This document shows positions 15,301 to 22,400 of a stretch of DNA of 26,032 bases, piece after piece; position 1 is the stretch's first letter, and each line of letters opens with the position of its first letter. This DNA comes from Methanobacteriota archaeon. Its GTDB lineage: Archaea > Thermoplasmatota > Thermoplasmata > RBG-16-68-12. Location of the stretch: the NCBI GenBank assembly GCA_005878665.1, contig VBLR01000116.1:1-26032 (forward strand), written 5' to 3'. The notes below the pieces were generated by a model. The model was not told where the DNA came from. It searched no databases and saw only the letters and a program-made list of their open reading frames with translations. The position numbers and the translations under genes are program-made.

Positions 15301-16902
15301 GGGGTGGACGTCGTGTACGCCTACATCGACGCGGACAACTCGAGCGCGACCGGCCTCTGGTCCGATGTCCAGGGGCGGACGTACGGATTCGATTATGCGA
15401 TCGCCGTGATCGGACGAAACGGCGCCGTGAACTCGAGCGGGCTGTATGCGTTCGTCCCCGCGCGCGCGAACCCATGGAACTTGGTCGCGCCGATCACCGT
15501 GGGCCTCGACGCGCACCGGATGGAGTTCTCGGTCAATGCGAGCGCCCTTGGCTTGACGGCGGGCTACCGGGTAGTCTACTTCGCGTCCGACTGGCGTCTC
15601 GGCTACGATGTCGCGTTGCCGGATGCCGCCGTCGCCCTCTTCCCGATTGGCGCCCAGGCGGCCACGAACGCGGTGATCAACGAAATCTCGCCGCAACCGA
15701 ACCCCGAATGGGTGGAGCTTGCGAACCCCACCGGGACTCCGATTTCCTTGAACGGCTGGAACCTCGCGCTGCTCCGCGGGAACAAGCTCACCGTCATCTT
15801 CGCATTCACGACGCAGACCCTGGGTGCGTGGGGATCGGGCCAGGAGTACCTTTCGGTGCCCCTCCCTGGCAACTCGCTCCCGAACGGGAACGCTCAGCTC
15901 TTCCTGCAGCAAGGCGCAACGATCATCGACCAGACGACGTATTCTTCGAGCGTCGGAAGCGGCCAGACGTGGGCCCGGTTCAAGGATCCGATCACCGGAC
16001 GGCCGATGGACACGAACAACGACGCGGTGGATTTCTACGTCTCGCTCGCCCCGTCTCCGGCTCGAGGAAACGATCGCCACCGCCCGACGATCTCCGTGGT
16101 CAAGACGGGGAGCCGGGTCGTCGCGGCGCCGGGCCAGTTGATCACCTACACGTTATACTACAACAATACGGACACCGGGATGGCGAAGACGACCTGGATC
16201 AACGATACGCTGCCTTCCGGCGCCGTCTTCTCTTCTTCCAGTGTCCCGTACACTTACGTGATTGGGCCGATGTACGGCTGGCTCTTCACGAACGTCATGC
16301 CCGGAGCCCACTCCTTGACGGTCACGGTCCAGGTGAGCGCCACCACGACGGATGGGCAAGTCCTCCGGAACACGGTCACCCTGGACTACACCGACCAGCT
16401 GTCTCGATCCCTGCCCCGGAGTCGCGGGTGGGCGAACACGACCGTGTCGCGACCGACCATCACGGTCGTGAAGACCGCGAGCCCTGCGAACGCGAAAGCC
16501 GGGGATCTCGTGACCTTCACGATCTACTACAACAACTCGGGTTCCGTCGCGGCGGGCACGGTCACGATCAAGGACAGCTTGCCCCAGGGCTTCGATTATG
16601 TCGGCGCAAGTCCCGTGCCGACGTGGACGAACGGACGGACGTTCTACTGGAACTTCACGAACGTTGCACCGGGCGCGCACAGTCTCACGATGAGCGCCCG
16701 AGTGAACGCGACCTTCAGTGGGACGCAGCTCGTGAACTGGGCGTTCCTGAACTACACGACCGTCGGCGGCTATCCGCTCGTCGGGAGCACGTCCTCGGTC
16801 ACCGTCGCGATCCCGGAGCTGTCCGACATGCTATTCGTCGTCGCCGTCCCGCTAGTCATCCTCGGGTTGAAAGCCCGAGCCAAGCGCCGCGAGAAGGAAT
16901 AG
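12343..16902 (+). CDS. membrane-anchored surface protein with HhH, zinc ribbons and TPRs inside
   Basis: This is a 1519-residue protein with two very different halves. Cytoplasmic part: helix-hairpin-helix repeats (about 8-60), three four-Cys zinc ribbons (C74/77/88/91, C121/124/135/138, C164/167/178/181), two TPR-like blocks (about 227-280 and 318-368), and an Asn-Gly repeat (394-460). A membrane segment spans about 480-500. Outside part: a beta domain opening IRIDGDFSDW (about 510), a second opening NLRVDGAFGDW (about 826), an Asp-rich calcium-type stretch (904-948), a lamin-tail-like domain (about 1109-1230), two DUF11-type domains (about 1249 and 1373 on), and a last hydrophobic segment (about 1497-1512) with a basic tail. 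There is no N-terminal signal peptide, so the 480-500 segment must act as the membrane anchor. About twenty N-x-S/T sequons lie outside. The function is unknown; a link between an internal sensor or scaffold and the cell envelope is inferred. Confidence 0.85.
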   Translation: MDESYLEWLIGLPGLGEAKARRLAERFPSLGQLRAATREELSAVEGVTPVDVDTLLGLLSEGSGRDASGQLFLCPNCGSFAGTAAESCPFCGVEFEASTDSGLSDQIEEFVVEEDAPARICLTCGAGMGREATKCGMCGRQYTPEELALLPGFQPSLDESSPFCPRCGGYLFSDETECAICGTAVASAKPAPPTANAKGVVKDFLTRWQRMAPAVSALSEADRLQEELEHYDRLLDADSTLERAWVNRSKILEKLGRSAEAADSLAKAADLNPAKDEEYRLEVQNILRSTADASALPARWRQPAATAAPKAVDARLVEALSHYDSLLRADPSLIVAWRTKGEILDRLGRIDEARQSFERADRLEHAEGRSLQAAVSGLRSRGLASSGPAGAGHVNGRVNGRVNGTRSGRTNGRTNGQTNGRVNGLAEGRVNGLTTGAVNGLTFGKGATNGLVNGNGFTNGRRGRYGPPRIPAQPHWSRSVVGIAAVVALMVIVPILASMLSPSPNGPSAIIRIDGDFSDWAKFPAYADSATDQVQNPDVNLLAVKVASQNQDLFVNARVQGLLFQSPGTNETGSVFVFLDEDNNRKTGYPIGDLGADALVEVYGWQDYRGLQYGVDSYRFNESGTPRSNDWARFVSGGSADAAVSGQQLELRATVLDPSKTRILVYAADNVGDLDPADGSVMPGRPTVVLGQQTVAPDVVVGPSVAFLRVTLAPMGGVPHLAALNVSRLGSSTDAVELALYRDDGSGALDAADAFLSNVSMVGNVASLPMNELVAAPEVLWVEARWANLTPTSTFGLSVAGIGSNGTASFRPPETGLVYLGAAPANLRVDGAFGDWRGRPYGQDNLGDVTNRTGAPEYDANVDLVATAVDLGTNLTGYVRVDGRLLGGQDIPTTRTRTYPVPIDTDLDTVPDAVENQLGPNLTRDFNNDNITDDRTGGDVDADGIVDYPAGPDCWLNTTIPSWYPPPYAGRVVTRYICPIGLPPEEGVDVVYAYIDADNSSATGLWSDVQGRTYGFDYAIAVIGRNGAVNSSGLYAFVPARANPWNLVAPITVGLDAHRMEFSVNASALGLTAGYRVVYFASDWRLGYDVALPDAAVALFPIGAQAATNAVINEISPQPNPEWVELANPTGTPISLNGWNLALLRGNKLTVIFAFTTQTLGAWGSGQEYLSVPLPGNSLPNGNAQLFLQQGATIIDQTTYSSSVGSGQTWARFKDPITGRPMDTNNDAVDFYVSLAPSPARGNDRHRPTISVVKTGSRVVAAPGQLITYTLYYNNTDTGMAKTTWINDTLPSGAVFSSSSVPYTYVIGPMYGWLFTNVMPGAHSLTVTVQVSATTTDGQVLRNTVTLDYTDQLSRSLPRSRGWANTTVSRPTITVVKTASPANAKAGDLVTFTIYYNNSGSVAAGTVTIKDSLPQGFDYVGASPVPTWTNGRTFYWNFTNVAPGAHSLTMSARVNATFSGTQLVNWAFLNYTTVGGYPLVGSTSSVTVAIPELSDMLFVVAVPLVILGLKARAKRREKE
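13522..13722 (+). repeat. in-frame Asn-Gly repeat, mostly [V/T]-N-G-[R/L]
   Basis: Thirteen Asn-Gly pairs occur in 67 codons (residues 394-460 of the large surface protein), most spaced by four residues as VNGR, TNGR, VNGL or TNGL. The DNA repeats as GTGAACGGCC-type units with third-base changes, so it is a diverged 12-bp tandem repeat. It lies between the second TPR block and the membrane segment and is probably a flexible, positively charged linker on the cytoplasmic side. Confidence 0.85.
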
Positions 16903-16970
16903 AGAGTGGCTGACAGCGTTCCAAGGACCAACGGCCGTTATAGCGGCACGGTTCGTCGTCCACCACAAGG

Positions 16971-17130
16971 ATGGACGGCTAGCGTACCTGGGTCGTCGGC
17001 CCAAGCCCTCCTCAAAGGAAGGCAGGCTTCGCGCAGGCTCGCGCACTGCACTACCGCAGGGAACGTGGGCGGGCTTAACTTCCGGGTTCGGGATGGGACC
17101 GGGTGTATCCCCGCCGCTTTGGCCGTCAAA
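16971..17130 (-). rRNA. rrf: 5S ribosomal RNA with a helix V insertion
   Basis: The minus strand shows the archaeal 5S pattern: helix I start GACGGCC (17127-17121), the block GGTCCCATCCCGAACCCGGA, then GTTAAGCCCGCC, the helix IV loop TGCGCGAGC, and the closing GCCGTC (16979-16974), which pairs with GACGGC. From GACGGC to GCCGTC is 154 nt; a normal archaeal 5S covers roughly 118-120 nt over this span. The excess is a block in the 3' strand of helix V. The exact ends (17130 and 16971) are estimates from the helix I pairing and may be off by several bases. It stands alone, with no 16S or 23S gene in the window, and has its own TATA box. Unlinked 5S genes are known in Thermoplasma. Confidence 0.9.
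16990..17025 (-). other. about 36-nt expansion segment in 5S rRNA helix V
   Basis: Taking this block out leaves helix V as CGUUCC-(C)-UGC paired with GC-A-GGUACG, with one U-U pair and one bulged C, as in ordinary archaeal 5S. The block itself can fold into two hairpins: CCUUCC-uuuga-GGAGGG and GGG-ccgacga-CCC. I tested whether it could form a bulge-helix-bulge intron and found no good one, so it is more likely kept in the mature RNA. A much larger insertion in 5S rRNA is known from Halococcus morrhuae. Confidence 0.7.
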
Positions 17131-17160
17131 CCACTGCTGAGACGGCCGAGAGGATGCGCG

Positions 17161-17167
17161 ATATATC
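17161..17167 (-). promoter_or_regulatory. TATA box of the 5S rRNA gene
   Basis: GATATAT on the minus strand predicts a transcript start near 17138, a few bases above the 5S helix I. It lies between the 5S gene and the stop of the A24 peptidase gene (17189), so the 5S gene is independently transcribed. Confidence 0.55.
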
Positions 17168-17188
17168 AGGATTTCGATGTTCCGACAC

Positions 17189-18103
17189 CTAGCGGCCCAC
17201 GCCCAGGACCGCGACGAGCAGGTTCCCCGCGAAGAAGGCAAGAAGGAAGCCCCCGAGGAGGGGGACCATGAACGGGACCCACGGCGTGACCCATGCTCGC
17301 CGGATTCCCGCCGAGCGCAGCTTGAGGATCTCCGGTGTGGGATCCAGATCGCGCTTCGGACGCAGGACGACAACGTGCTCGCCTCGGTCGGTGATCCGTT
17401 CCATCAGCCTCACGTGCTTCGGAAGAGGATCCAGGGGTGCCCGATAGCCGAGGAACGATTGGATCCCAACGTCGCCGCGGGTGAGATTGTAGAGGAAGAG
17501 ACCGACGGGGACGGCCAGCTGGAGGACGGCGGCATCCACCAGGACGACGAACGAAGACGGAAAAAGCGCCTGGAACGCGGGTTGGACTCTCGGATCCGCG
17601 GTGTAGACCGGGAATGGCGATGCGTTGGGATACGTGGGAACAAGCAAGGTGAGCGCCATGAGGCCCTTCGCGTCGGCCCCTCCGGTGAGGAGCCGAGCTC
17701 GGAGCATGACCTCGTACAGGACGACCATCACGGGCATCGACGCCAGCTCGACGATGGGTACGGAACTGGAAACGATTCCCGCGAATCCGAGCGGGGTGAT
17801 CCACATCGCGGCGGCCGCGAGGAACAATCCAATCCGACCCGGTCGGAGGTGGAAACCGTCTTCATCGAAGAGCGGTCGGCCGAAGAAGACCCCGTAGAAC
17901 AGCAAGGCCGCGGAACCCGCTAGCGACCACGTCGGCCACGGCGCCGATTCGACGAATAGTTCGACGGCGAGGATGATCAGTCCGACCGTTCCCAAACCGA
18001 TCCACAAGGGGTTGCGGACGCGTCGCGTCCGGATGTCGGATGCCGCCGCGATGACCAGAAACGCGGTGCCGGCCGCGAGCCGCGTCGCGGCGAACGCGTC
18101 CAC
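17189..18103 (-). CDS. A24-family prepilin/preflagellin peptidase
   Basis: This 304-residue membrane aspartic protease is of the type that cleaves class III signal peptides of archaellins and type IV pilins. The two catalytic aspartates are D23 in ASDIRTRRV and D144 in GGADAKG, the family signature. About six to eight membrane segments are visible, with the last at about 280-301. A soluble stretch of roughly 50-60 residues (about 218-275, with KHVRLMERITDRGEHVVVLRPKRD) lies before the final membrane segment and is longer than in minimal FlaK. The start is GTG at 18103, chosen because a TATA box lies 24 nt upstream and MDAFAATR leads straight into the first membrane helix. No pilin or archaellin gene is present in the window. 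Confidence 0.87.
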   Translation of the reverse strand: MDAFAATRLAAGTAFLVIAAASDIRTRRVRNPLWIGLGTVGLIILAVELFVESAPWPTWSLAGSAALLFYGVFFGRPLFDEDGFHLRPGRIGLFLAAAAMWITPLGFAGIVSSSVPIVELASMPVMVVLYEVMLRARLLTGGADAKGLMALTLLVPTYPNASPFPVYTADPRVQPAFQALFPSSFVVLVDAAVLQLAVPVGLFLYNLTRGDVGIQSFLGYRAPLDPLPKHVRLMERITDRGEHVVVLRPKRDLDPTPEILKLRSAGIRRAWVTPWVPFMVPLLGGFLLAFFAGNLLVAVLGVGR

Positions 18104-18122
18104 GCCGCCGCATCCCGGCCTC

Positions 18123-18130
18123 GTTATTTC
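18123..18130 (-). promoter_or_regulatory. TATA box of the A24 peptidase gene
   Basis: GAAATAAC on the minus strand is centred about 24 nt above the GTG at 18103, predicting a leaderless mRNA. Confidence 0.45.
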
Positions 18131-18186
18131 AAGGGTTGCGTGCGTCGCGACATGGGTCGCAAGACGTGCGTTTTTCTCGGTAACGA

Positions 18187-18194
18187 CTAAATAG
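18187..18194 (+). promoter_or_regulatory. TATA box of the Ras-like GTPase gene
   Basis: CTAAATAG predicts a start near 18217 and a leader of about 36 nt. That leader contains GAGGA at 18243-18247, 5 nt before the ATG at 18253, a good ribosome-binding site and unlike the leaderless genes around it. Confidence 0.55.
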
Positions 18195-18252
18195 ACCCTA
18201 GCGAATAGCGAAAATCGTCGGAGGATTTTCTCGAATCTCTCCGAGGACCGTC

Positions 18253-18807
18253 ATGATGGAACCGCGGCGAATGAAGGTGAAAGTCTGCCTCGTCGGCGAG
18301 CACGCCGTGGGTAAGACTTCCCTGATCAAGCGCTACGTCCTGAACGAGTACGACGATCGCTACATCGTGACGCTCGGCGCAAAGGTCTCGAAGAAGGAAC
18401 TGGCCCTGAATCCGAAAGGCGGGGACGCGATCCAGATGGACATGACGATCTGGGACATCATGGGCTCGAAAGGATTCCGCGAGCTGCTGCGCGAGGCGTA
18501 CTTCCACGGCGCGCAGGGGATCCTCGCCGTCGCCGACATCACGCGGTACGACACGCTCGAGGATCTCGACTCGTGGGTCGAGTCCGTGTTCCGGACCGTG
18601 GGCGAGATCCCGGTCGCGTTCGCGATCAACAAGATGGACCTGAAGGACCAAGCCGCGTTCGGTGAGGATCAGGTGAAGCAAGCCACGGAAGCGTTTGAGG
18701 CTCCGTATTTCTTCAGCTCCGCAAAGACGGGCGAGAACGTCGAGCTCGTGTTCCGAACGCTCGGCGAAACGATCGCGAAGACCGCAGCGAAGTCCGCGTC
18801 GGCGTAG
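18253..18807 (+). CDS. Ras-like small GTPase
   Basis: This 184-residue protein is a single G domain. G1 is GEHAVGKTS (15-23), the switch I threonine is T40 in YIVTLGAK, G3 is WDIMG (67-71), G4 is NKMD (126-129) and G5 is SSAKTG (155-160). The size and motif spacing match Rab/Ras-type GTPases, which are found in several archaeal groups including Thermoplasmatota. After G3 the residue is Ser72 where Ras proteins have the catalytic glutamine, so GTP hydrolysis may be slow or depend on a partner. There is no C-terminal prenylation cysteine; the tail is Ala- and Lys-rich. ATGs at 18253, 18256 and 18271 are all in frame; the first has the best ribosome-binding site. The partner is unknown. Confidence 0.9.
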   Translation: MMEPRRMKVKVCLVGEHAVGKTSLIKRYVLNEYDDRYIVTLGAKVSKKELALNPKGGDAIQMDMTIWDIMGSKGFRELLREAYFHGAQGILAVADITRYDTLEDLDSWVESVFRTVGEIPVAFAINKMDLKDQAAFGEDQVKQATEAFEAPYFFSSAKTGENVELVFRTLGETIAKTAAKSASA

Positions 18808-18904
18808 CAGACCTTTCCCCTCGATTGCCGTGGCGGGTGCGCGCGGCCTCTCGTATCGGCTCACCGCCATAGGCTCAAGTAGCCGGCCCAGTCTCCGCCC
18901 CTCC

Positions 18905-21199
18905 GTGTCCGGTGCCGGACCCCGATCGACTTCCGTTCGCGTGCGGGTCACCCGGGATCTCGGCCTGTTCGACATCACGATGGCGGCCCTCGGAGCGATG
19001 GTCGGCGCCGCGATTTTCCTCTTGGTCGGCGCCGCGTACGCGGTCGCCGGACCGCTCGTCTTGATGAGCCTCGCCGTCGCCGCGCTCGTCGCGGCCCTGG
19101 CCGGAATGGCGTACGCCGAGCTCGCGTCGGGTCGCCCCGATGCCTCGGGGGGCGCCTACATCTGGGTGAGGAGCGCGTTGCCCGCGCCGAGCGGGTTTCT
19201 GAGCGGCTGGCTGTCTTGGGGCGGCCACATGGCGGCCGCGGCGCTCAGCGCCCTCGGCCTCGGCATCTTCCTCCTCGAACTCGTCCGGCCCTCCGACCCG
19301 GCGTCGTTCTTCGGGCCGAACCCGCCCGAGGTCAGCCTCGTCGGCCTCGCGGTCTTGGCCCTCTCCGCGGTCGCTCACTTCGCGCGGGTCCATCTCCCCG
19401 TCCGCGCCCTCGGCCGGTTGACCTTCGCGAAAATCCTCTTGATTGTCTTCGTCGCGGTCCTCGGGGTCGTCTCCGTCTTCCAACCGGGTCCGGCTCGGGG
19501 ATTCGCGGTTGGAGCCCCGGTCACGTCTCTCGACCTGATGCTCGGGGCCGGGGTCCTCTTCATCGCGTTCCAGGGCTTCGAAGTCGTGGCCCAGCTGTCG
19601 GACCAGGTGAAACACCCGGAGAGCAGCGTGCCCCGCGGCGTGTTCCTCGCTCTCTTGCTCGCGTTCGGGATGTACGCGGGGTTGTTCCTCGCAGTGCTCG
19701 GGAACGTGCCGAACGACAAACTGTCGGGATGGCCCGCGTGCGCGGGCTGCTTCGGCGGATCGGAAGACATGGTCCTCTTGGGCAGCCGGTATTTCCTCGG
19801 GCAGCCGTACGTACGGGCGGCGGTGTTGATCATCGGGATCGTCTCCATGTACGGCGCGCTGAACTCGAACCTGACCGCGGCGATCAAGACCTCCTTCAGC
19901 ATGGCGCGGGACCGACTCCTCCCGGCGAGCTTCGCTCACATCGGGGGACGCGAAGTGCCGCCCGCCGCGGTCGCGCTCACGCTCGTCGGCGCGGGCTTCC
20001 TCGTCTTCCTGACGATCGAGACGATCGCGATCCTCGCGAGCTTGGCGTTCCTCGGTCTGTTCGCGTTCGTGCACGCATCCGTCGTCGCCCTCCGCCGAGG
20101 GGAGCGACGCAGCGCCCCGGGATTTCGCGTGCCGCTGGTGCCCGCGGTACCCATGGTCGCGATCGCATTGAACCTCGCCCTCGGGGCGCTCCTGTGGAGC
20201 TACTCGGCGGGGAGCGACGCACCGCTTCCGCCGGGGATGTTCGCCACGCTGCTCGGCGGCGCTTGGCTCGCGATTGGGCTCGCCTATCACTGGGTCGGAG
20301 GCCGCCGGACCGCCGGGGGTCTGGCTCCCGCCGCCTCGGGCGCAGAGGTACGCGACATCCTGGCGACGTCGGAAGACCACGTCGAGCTCGAACGGTACCG
20401 CGTCTTCCTCCCGCTCCGGGAGTTCGAAGACGAGGCGCTCGTGGAACTCGGCGCGCGCATCGCACGAGCGAAGAATGCGGAACTCAGCCTCTTGCACGTG
20501 GTCGAGATTCCTCGAAACCTCCCACCGAAGGCGATTCGGTTCCGGTACGTGGACGACCGGATTCGGGGGCTGCAGCGACTGACCCGGATCGGCGAACGCA
20601 TGGGCGTCGACACGCGCCCGGTCGTCAAGATCGGGCACAAAGTCTACGAGATCATCCTGGACACGATCCGCGAGGAGGCGGTGAACCTCCTCGTCATGGG
20701 CTGGAGGGGCGAGCGGATCGAAGGAGACCGCCGCGTCCTCGGGAGCAACATCGACTATCTGATCGAGAACGCGCCGTGCGACGTGATCGTGTTCAAGACC
20801 CAGGGGTTCCGACGGCCGCTCCGCCGGATTGTGGTCCTCACGAGTCCGATTTGGAGTCTCGAGGGGATCGACGACCTCGCGCTGATACTCGCCTCCGAAG
20901 ACCATCCGATCGTCGAAGTCGTCGCGCTCGCGAGCGACCCATCCGAGGCGGAGCGGCTGAAGCAGGAGAGTACGCGGTTCGAGGGCCGCGCACACGAACG
21001 GGGGGTGAGGGTCGAGCCGAAGGTCATCTACTCGACCCAGTGGGAGTCGGAGGCGCTCCGCGAGAGCGCGGAGGCTTCCTTGCTCATGATCCGCGCGACC
21101 TCCCCCGGAGGACTGCGGAAGTTCGCCCTCGGCCCGGTCGAAGACCGGATCGTCAAGCTGGCGAAGTGTCCCGTGCTCATCCTGCGGAAGGGGGCCTAG
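18905..21199 (+). CDS. APC-superfamily permease fused to two USP domains
   Basis: This 764-residue protein combines a twelve-helix amino-acid/polyamine permease (about residues 15-470) with two cytoplasmic universal-stress-protein domains (about 495-635 and 640-764). The first helix has the APC-type segment MVGAAIFLLVG. The first USP domain has the ATP-loop pattern G-x2-G-x9-GS (GWRGERIEGDRRVLGS); the second has a weaker version near its end, GGLRKFALGP. Such fusions are thought to let nucleotides or stress tune transport. The frame is open from 18695, but that part overlaps the GTPase gene; GTG at 18905 (or 18941) begins the permease-like sequence. The only candidate promoter is weak, near 18868-18880. 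The substrate is unknown. The end overlaps the convergent TauE-like gene by 4 bp. Confidence 0.88.
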   Translation: MSGAGPRSTSVRVRVTRDLGLFDITMAALGAMVGAAIFLLVGAAYAVAGPLVLMSLAVAALVAALAGMAYAELASGRPDASGGAYIWVRSALPAPSGFLSGWLSWGGHMAAAALSALGLGIFLLELVRPSDPASFFGPNPPEVSLVGLAVLALSAVAHFARVHLPVRALGRLTFAKILLIVFVAVLGVVSVFQPGPARGFAVGAPVTSLDLMLGAGVLFIAFQGFEVVAQLSDQVKHPESSVPRGVFLALLLAFGMYAGLFLAVLGNVPNDKLSGWPACAGCFGGSEDMVLLGSRYFLGQPYVRAAVLIIGIVSMYGALNSNLTAAIKTSFSMARDRLLPASFAHIGGREVPPAAVALTLVGAGFLVFLTIETIAILASLAFLGLFAFVHASVVALRRGERRSAPGFRVPLVPAVPMVAIALNLALGALLWSYSAGSDAPLPPGMFATLLGGAWLAIGLAYHWVGGRRTAGGLAPAASGAEVRDILATSEDHVELERYRVFLPLREFEDEALVELGARIARAKNAELSLLHVVEIPRNLPPKAIRFRYVDDRIRGLQRLTRIGERMGVDTRPVVKIGHKVYEIILDTIREEAVNLLVMGWRGERIEGDRRVLGSNIDYLIENAPCDVIVFKTQGFRRPLRRIVVLTSPIWSLEGIDDLALILASEDHPIVEVVALASDPSEAERLKQESTRFEGRAHERGVRVEPKVIYSTQWESEALRESAEASLLMIRATSPGGLRKFALGPVEDRIVKLAKCPVLILRKGA

Positions 21200-22047
21200 G
21201 GTTCGGGGTCCCGGGAGCTCGAGCCCGGGCGCGTCCCCGACTCTTCCGCGACATCGGGGCTCCGGATTTCCCAGGCGATCTGAGCGGCCGCGAGCAGCAT
21301 CAAGGATGCGAGGATTTTCGTGACGGTTGCATTCGTCGTCCGTTGCAAGAGCGCGACCCCGAGTCCCACTCCCGCGATGCCGACGACTCCCATGATGACC
21401 GCGAGTCGCAGCGTCTTGCGGGTGGCCTGTCCCATCTGGCGGTGTTTCCAGAAGCCAACGAGTTGCTGCGGCAAGGAAACGAGCGAGCTGATCGTGCCGG
21501 CCACGATCGAGGGAAGCCCGAAGATCAGGATGAGGGCCGGGATGCGGTATTCGCCGCCCGCGACTCCGAGGAGGCCGGAGATGAGGCCGATTCCAAGTCC
21601 GACCCCCAGGCCGAGCAGCGCCTGCTCGGGTCCGAATGCGAAAGAGCCGGGGGTCGGAGACTCGAACAGCAGGAGGCGCAATGCCGTGATTGCAAGGATT
21701 CCCGCCAGGAGCCCCTTGAGCCACTTGGATGGCGTGCGGCGTGCGAGGATCGCTCCGCCGTAGGCTCCGGGCAGGGAGCCAACCACCATCGTCGCGGCCA
21801 GGAGCATCGTGTCGAGCGGTTGCACGAACGCACCACGGAGGAGGGCCGTCGAAATGCCGACGAGGACGCCCGCCAACAAATTCCCCGCGATTGTGTAGCG
21901 GACGTTCCGCAGCAAGCTGAGGAGAACGGGTGCCCGGTATTCTCCTCCCCCGACGCCCGTCACGCCGGCGACGACGCCAATCGGCAACGCCGCGATCCCG
22001 GCGATCAGATCGTCCCGGGAGATTGTTCGCGCCTTCGAGAGGGCCAT
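21196..22047 (-). CDS. TauE/SafE-family membrane permease
   Basis: This 283-residue protein has eight or so hydrophobic segments and the two inverted-repeat signatures of the family: GVTGVGGGEYRAPVLL near the N-terminus, and GLLGVAGGEYRIPALI in the middle. The family exports small sulfur compounds or organic anions such as sulfite or sulfoacetate; the substrate here is not predictable. The frame can start at a TTG (22083), but GTG at 22050 and ATG at 22047 are better: GGAGGAG lies 8 nt above GTG. A possible TATA box, CCTTATCC, lies at 22095-22102, giving a leader of about 25 nt. It is downstream of aEF-1beta on the same strand, with an 84-bp gap. Confidence 0.85.
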   Translation of the reverse strand: MALSKARTISRDDLIAGIAALPIGVVAGVTGVGGGEYRAPVLLSLLRNVRYTIAGNLLAGVLVGISTALLRGAFVQPLDTMLLAATMVVGSLPGAYGGAILARRTPSKWLKGLLAGILAITALRLLLFESPTPGSFAFGPEQALLGLGVGLGIGLISGLLGVAGGEYRIPALILIFGLPSIVAGTISSLVSLPQQLVGFWKHRQMGQATRKTLRLAVIMGVVGIAGVGLGVALLQRTTNATVTKILASLMLLAAAQIAWEIRSPDVAEESGTRPGSSSRDPEP

Positions 22048-22131
22048 CACCCGCGTGACTCCTCCATCATTCGTTCGCGGCAATACGAAACCCCGGATAA
22101 GGACGAGGACGGCCGGTGCGGTCCGGACATC

Positions 22132-22392
22132 TTACACGAGCGTCACGTCGACGGTCTCAACGCTCCCCACTCCAGGGATTGCGGCCAAGGACTGCTCGAG
22201 CAGGTCGGAGCCGCCGGAGGCATCGCCCACGATCGCCACCGCAAGGATCGCCTTCAAACCGAACGCTACGGGCTGTTCACGCAGATCACGAAGGGTGCTC
22301 CCGAGGGTCGAACGAACGCGGGCTCGGATTGAATCGAGGTCCGTGTCGGCGTCCTCGGGCATAATCCGGAACGTCACGGCCACGGATCCCAT
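22132..22392 (-). CDS. ef1b: translation elongation factor aEF-1beta
   Basis: This 86-residue protein is the archaeal guanine-nucleotide exchange factor for aEF-1alpha. Family marks are VAVTFRIMPED (4-14), the QPVAFGLKAI core (40-49) and GVGSVETVDV near the end, with the usual small alpha-beta fold and length. The frame is open about 50 codons upstream, but those overlap the zinc-ribbon gene in another frame, and MGSVAVTF matches the family start. The gap to the upstream zinc-ribbon gene is 8 bp. In archaea the same two genes are often neighbours. Confidence 0.95.
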   Translation of the reverse strand: MGSVAVTFRIMPEDADTDLDSIRARVRSTLGSTLRDLREQPVAFGLKAILAVAIVGDASGGSDLLEQSLAAIPGVGSVETVDVTLV

Positions 22393-22400
22393 CGTGCACC

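Noticed and set aside
16990..17025. Bulge-helix-bulge intron in the 5S gene
   Set aside because: AAGC/GCUU can pair beside the CUUCC/GGAGG hairpin, but the bulge is 4 nt and no outer helix forms, unlike the three perfect motifs in the tRNA.
18875..22332. Frames of 949 and 1038 codons overlapping the permease and TauE-like genes
   Set aside because: Both are Arg/Pro/Gly-rich shadows of clearly recognisable membrane proteins.
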